Source: Bacteroidota bacterium (GTDB lineage Bacteria > Bacteroidota > Bacteroidia > Bacteroidales > GCA-2748055). Taken from it: a stretch of 8,548 bases of DNA. Position 1 is the stretch's first letter. The number at the start of each line of letters is the position of its first letter. The notes beneath the pieces were generated by a model, which made no database searches, was not told where the DNA came from, and worked only from the letters and a program-made list of their open reading frames with translations. Below, one piece after another: positions 6,083 through 8,548 of this stretch. The translations under genes and the position numbers were made by a program. The DNA lies in assembly GCA_030592605.1 (NCBI GenBank), contig JAUVIT010000052.1, forward strand, positions 1-8,548, given 5' to 3'.

Positions 6083-7741
6083 TTAATATCTGGCTACCAG
6101 TGGAAGGCGTCTACCTATCCCAAAAGCTTTGGATGAGATTCTCAGGATGGGAGGGGTCTGATATCGTTTGTATTCATTCATGTTGACCAGTTTGATAATC
6201 CTGCTGACCAGCTTGGGTTCAAAGCCCATTTCCTCCGCCTTTGCCAGAGGAAGCTGTTTTTCAATGTAAGCCTCCAGGATCTGGTCCAGTACTTCATAGG
6301 GGGGCAGTGAATCAATGTCTTTCTGATCGGGTTTCAATTCAGCTGAGGGCGGTTTGTTAATGATATTTACAGGAATTACCTCCCGCTCCTGGTTCAGGTA
6401 TTGCGCCAGGAGGTAAACATCGGTCTTATAAACATCCCCAAGCACAGAGAGACCTCCGCTCATATCCCCATATAGGGTGCCGTAGCCCACTGCGGTCTCG
6501 CTTTTATTGCTGGTATTCAGTAAGATATTTCCAAATTTGTTGGATAGCGCCATCAGAAGTGTAGCCCTGATCCGTGCCTGAATATTCTCTTCAGCAATAT
6601 CTTCCGGCAGCCCTTTGAATAGAACTTGCAGCGTCTCCCGAAACTCATTAAACAGTGACTCAATGGGGAGAATGTTGTATTTGATTCCCAGGTTTTGGGC
6701 CATCTGAACCGAATCATTCACACTGTGATCTGAAGAGTATTGGGAGGGAAGCAGGAGCACATGAAGATTCTCCGGTCCCAATGCTTCAGCTGCCAGGGCC
6801 AGTGTTACTGCCGAGTCAATTCCACCTGAAAGTCCCAGTGTGGCTGTGCGGAAACCCAGTTTCCCGAAATAATCCTTAATTCCACAGATCAAGGCATCGG
6901 CCATGCTTTCAATCCGGCCGGGAATTTTCCCAAGTGAAAGAGAGGGCTCAGAAGCAATTAGTTCGTCCAGATCGGAAATTAGAATACCTTCCCGGAAGAA
7001 GGGGAGTTTCGCTGCTACATGTCCTGAAGGGTTTATGGCCATGGACCCGCCCTCGAAGATAAGTTCCGTTTGTGCACCCACCTGGTTGCAGTAGAGTACC
7101 GGAAGCTTATACCTGGCAGCTTTTCCAGTGAAAATCGATTGTTTGACCTCCATTTTTCTGTGGGAGTAGGGCGATGCTGCCATGTTGATGATCACATCTG
7201 GTCCAAAGGCCGCCAGCTCTTCCAATGGATTGGATGCATAAAGCCTGCTGCGTGAAAACTCATTCTCGAAAGGTTGTTCATCCCAGAGGTCCTCGCAAAT
7301 TGTTACAGCCAGTTTCCTGTTTTTAAATTCGAGAATAGAGAAAAGTCGATTGGGTTCAAAGTAGCGGTATTCATCAAAAATGTCATAAGTGGGAAGCAGG
7401 GATTTACGGAATACCTGCTGAACCTTACCTTCATAGAGGAAGAAGGCTGAATTGAAAAGCAATTTCCCTCCTTTATTGGGATTGAATTCGGGACCTCCTA
7501 CCAGGACCCCGGTGGCCGGATCTGCTAAAGTGGCCAGTTTCTCAATGTATTGCTTACAAGTATGGATGAACTCTTTCCTTTCCAGCAGATCCAGTGGGGG
7601 GTAACCGCAAATGGAAAGTTCAGAAAAAACAACCAGCTCGGCACCCGCGGAGGTGGCATCTGCTACAGCGTCAGTGATTTTAGCCAGGTTCCCGTCAAAA
7701 TCACCAATAATATTATTTAATTGTGCAAGGGCAATCTTCAT
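6083..7741 (-). CDS. nadE: Glutamine-dependent NAD+ synthetase
   Basis: Cytoplasmic enzyme for the last step of NAD synthesis: amidation of deamido-NAD+ with ATP, using ammonia released from glutamine and channelled between domains. The 552-residue length fits the two-domain form. The N-terminal nitrilase-type glutaminase domain (1 to about 270) has the catalytic triad E41 (FSELSICGYPP), K113 (FRKSLLPTYDIFDEYRYF) and C149 (TICEDLWD). The C-terminal synthetase domain (about 275-552) has the ATP pyrophosphatase loop LSGGIDS (304-310), the LLPSQYSSDHS segment (330-340), LLNTSNKSE (407-415), YGDMSGGLSVLGDVYKT (424-440) and KPPSAELKPDQ (463-473). All key residues are present. It starts 6 nt after the stop of the barrel-protein gene and is probably cotranscribed with it. 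The regulator follows after 70 nt with its own candidate promoter. Confidence 0.97.
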   Translation of the reverse strand: MKIALAQLNNIIGDFDGNLAKITDAVADATSAGAELVVFSELSICGYPPLDLLERKEFIHTCKQYIEKLATLADPATGVLVGGPEFNPNKGGKLLFNSAFFLYEGKVQQVFRKSLLPTYDIFDEYRYFEPNRLFSILEFKNRKLAVTICEDLWDEQPFENEFSRSRLYASNPLEELAAFGPDVIINMAASPYSHRKMEVKQSIFTGKAARYKLPVLYCNQVGAQTELIFEGGSMAINPSGHVAAKLPFFREGILISDLDELIASEPSLSLGKIPGRIESMADALICGIKDYFGKLGFRTATLGLSGGIDSAVTLALAAEALGPENLHVLLLPSQYSSDHSVNDSVQMAQNLGIKYNILPIESLFNEFRETLQVLFKGLPEDIAEENIQARIRATLLMALSNKFGNILLNTSNKSETAVGYGTLYGDMSGGLSVLGDVYKTDVYLLAQYLNQEREVIPVNIINKPPSAELKPDQKDIDSLPPYEVLDQILEAYIEKQLPLAKAEEMGFEPKLVSRIIKLVNMNEYKRYQTPPILRISSKAFGIGRRLPLVARY

Positions 7742-7747
7742 GGCAGA

Positions 7748-8407
7748 TCAGAATAGAACCCCAAGGTGAAGGGTGATGGAATTTAATGTGATATTGGCCC
7801 GGTCATTATCAGTTACATCGGTGAGTCCGGACGACCAGCGGATGCCTCCAATTAAAGAGGTACTTCCCCCTAGATTATATTCAATACCAAGTCCCACATG
7901 ATAACCGAGACAAAAAGTTTTTATACTCTCCTTAATGTCTGCCTTGTCGAGGGATGCTTCTTCGGAAGTAGCCTTTGCATTGAGATTGATCATGGGATTG
8001 AATCCCAGTTGAAGAAAGTAAGTAGCATATCCCATTTCCTCGGTCTTCAGTTTAAGTCCGATGGGAATGTCAATATACTGCAGATTCAGTTTAACAGACT
8101 GGTTGGGTTCCACCAGCAGGGTTTCTCCTTTGGAACTGAATTCTGTCGAATCGGCATAGAGTAGGTTTCCCCCCAGGTTATTGATGCCAACACCCAGTAC
8201 AAAGACATAATTCTCGGTGAAATAATAGTCCATATTCAGACCTGCATGCATATGTATGATTGATCCATCGGGTTCAACACTCACTTCGTCTGATTTGAAC
8301 CAGGAGGATTGAGGATCCACCTCCACGTTGAACTTCACGCGTGTTGATTGGGCATAAAGAGATAGAAAGGCACCCAGAAAGGCTAAAATAGCCAGTATTC
8401 TTTTCAT
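7748..8407 (-). CDS. Outer-membrane beta-barrel protein (porin-like, PF13568-type)
   Basis: A 219-residue exported protein of unknown specific role. Residues 1-19 are a Sec signal peptide (MKRILAILAFLGAFLSLYA) with cleavage predicted at A19/Q20, the 'AQ' junction common in this phylum. The mature part is a run of alternating amphipathic strands: MHAGLNMDYYFTENYVFVLGVGI (53-75), the LQYIDIPIGLKLK block (109-121) typical of small Bacteroidota barrels, YATYFLQLGFNPMINL (127-142), FCLGYHVGLGIEYNL (165-179) and SLIGGIRW (184-191). It ends SITLHLGVLF with a C-terminal Phe, the usual signal for insertion by the BAM machinery. An eight-stranded barrel would fit the length. It heads the minus-strand run before nadE and has a good candidate promoter. 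It resembles PorT-type barrels in general, but I see no basis for calling it PorT itself. Confidence 0.88.
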   Translation of the reverse strand: MKRILAILAFLGAFLSLYAQSTRVKFNVEVDPQSSWFKSDEVSVEPDGSIIHMHAGLNMDYYFTENYVFVLGVGINNLGGNLLYADSTEFSSKGETLLVEPNQSVKLNLQYIDIPIGLKLKTEEMGYATYFLQLGFNPMINLNAKATSEEASLDKADIKESIKTFCLGYHVGLGIEYNLGGSTSLIGGIRWSSGLTDVTDNDRANITLNSITLHLGVLF

Positions 8408-8413
8408 ATTTTA

Positions 8414-8428
8414 TACTTTTGTTAAGCG
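8414..8428 (+). promoter_or_regulatory. Candidate promoter (-7 element) for the right-edge lipoprotein
   Basis: TACTTTTG (8414-8421) fully matches TAnnTTTG on the plus strand. It would start transcription near 8428, about 20 nt before the ATG at 8448. No clear -33 TTTG is found upstream. Confidence 0.4.
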
Positions 8429-8434
8429 CTTTAA
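8422..8434. promoter_or_regulatory. Palindrome TTAAGCGCTTTAA, possible operator
   Basis: The perfect 8-bp palindrome AAGCGCTT (8424-8431) extends to TTAAGCGCTTTAA with one extra T. It lies at the predicted start sites of both transcripts leaving this gap. Its position suggests an operator, but a short palindrome can arise by chance. Confidence 0.3.
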
Positions 8435-8472
8435 GAATTCAAATTTAATGAATATGATGAGACCTGTTCAAC
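8433..8472 (-). promoter_or_regulatory. Promoter for the barrel protein-nadE transcript
   Basis: On the minus strand TAAATTTG (8447 to 8440) fully matches the Bacteroidota -7 element. GTTG (8472 to 8469) lies 21 nt upstream as a partial -33 element. Initiation near 8433 would leave a leader of about 26 nt before the ATG at 8407. The -33 part lies inside the coding start of the divergent lipoprotein gene. Confidence 0.5.
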
Positions 8473-8548
8473 GCACTATACTTTTTATAACGGGTATTGC
8501 ATTGCTATTATGCGGATGCAGGAACAATTCACTTGACGTGGATATTTC
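8448..8548 (+). CDS. Lipoprotein, probably GldB-like (5' end only)
   Basis: An open frame from the ATG at 8448 runs to the right edge, giving 33 complete codons: a basic N-region (MNMMRPVQRT), a hydrophobic core (ILFITGIALLL) and a lipobox LLCG-C with the lipidated cysteine at residue 24, then RNNSLDVDIS. This is a type II signal peptide, so the product is a membrane lipoprotein. The residues after the cysteine (polar NN followed by LDVDIS) resemble the mature start of GldB-type gliding-motility/secretion lipoproteins as I recall them, and I recall gldB lying near nadE in related genomes. That identity is inference from little sequence. In-frame ATGs at 8454 and 8457 are alternative starts. 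It is divergent from the barrel-protein gene across 40 nt. Confidence 0.65.
   Translation, partial: MNMMRPVQRTILFITGIALLLCGCRNNSLDVDI

Noticed and set aside
7748..8407. Naming the barrel protein PorT/SprT
   Set aside because: It shares only the general small-barrel pattern; I recognise no PorT-specific motif, and I recall porT in a different gene neighbourhood.
1..8548. CRISPR array, insertion sequence, tRNA or rRNA
   Set aside because: No regularly spaced repeats, no transposase-like frame or terminal inverted repeats, and no cloverleaf or rRNA-like sequence was seen; nearly all bases are in assigned coding sequences.

Overview
The window looks like a chromosomal housekeeping region from a member of the Bacteroidota, probably Bacteroidales or Marinilabiliales. 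Four observations support this. MurF and alanine racemase are fused in one 818-residue protein, as is typical of the phylum. Several gene starts are preceded by the Bacteroidota promoter element TAnnTTTG. There is a small beta-barrel outer-membrane protein with an 'AQ' signal-peptide junction. The HTH of the Crp-type regulator has the 'TTSNAIRTL' form that I associate with this phylum. I see no mobile element, CRISPR array, tRNA, rRNA or transfer signature. Coding density is very high and no gene-free stretch exceeds about 70 bases.

Layout. From the left edge to 516, on the minus strand, is the 5' part of an unrecognised protein with a helical N-terminus and a Pro/Glu/Ser-rich linker. Divergent from it, a tight plus-strand run (583-4402) encodes thymidine kinase, the MurF-Alr fusion and a family 2 glycosyltransferase resembling the WaaE group; the gaps are 6 and 1 nt. 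A second tight run on the minus strand (8407 down to 4429) encodes a beta-barrel outer-membrane protein, glutamine-dependent NAD+ synthetase, a Crp/Fnr-type regulator and an LpxL/HtrB-type lipid A acyltransferase. The two runs converge at 4403-4428. At the right edge a plus-strand lipoprotein gene starts at 8448; its lipobox and first mature residues, together with nadE nearby, suggest GldB.

How the genes fit together. The theme is envelope building and housekeeping: the D-Ala-D-Ala branch of peptidoglycan synthesis (MurF-Alr), glycan transfer probably to lipooligosaccharide (GT2), lipid A acylation (LpxL), an outer-membrane barrel and a lipoprotein, alongside nucleotide salvage (Tdk) and NAD synthesis (NadE). 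The Crp-type regulator sits 3 nt upstream of lpxL and lacks the two main cAMP-contact residues, so it probably senses something else or works without cAMP. I did not find a convincing undescribed system. The points most worth following are the overlapping face-to-face promoters around a palindrome near 8428, the Crp-lpxL coupling, and the non-canonical residues in the MurF-Alr fusion.
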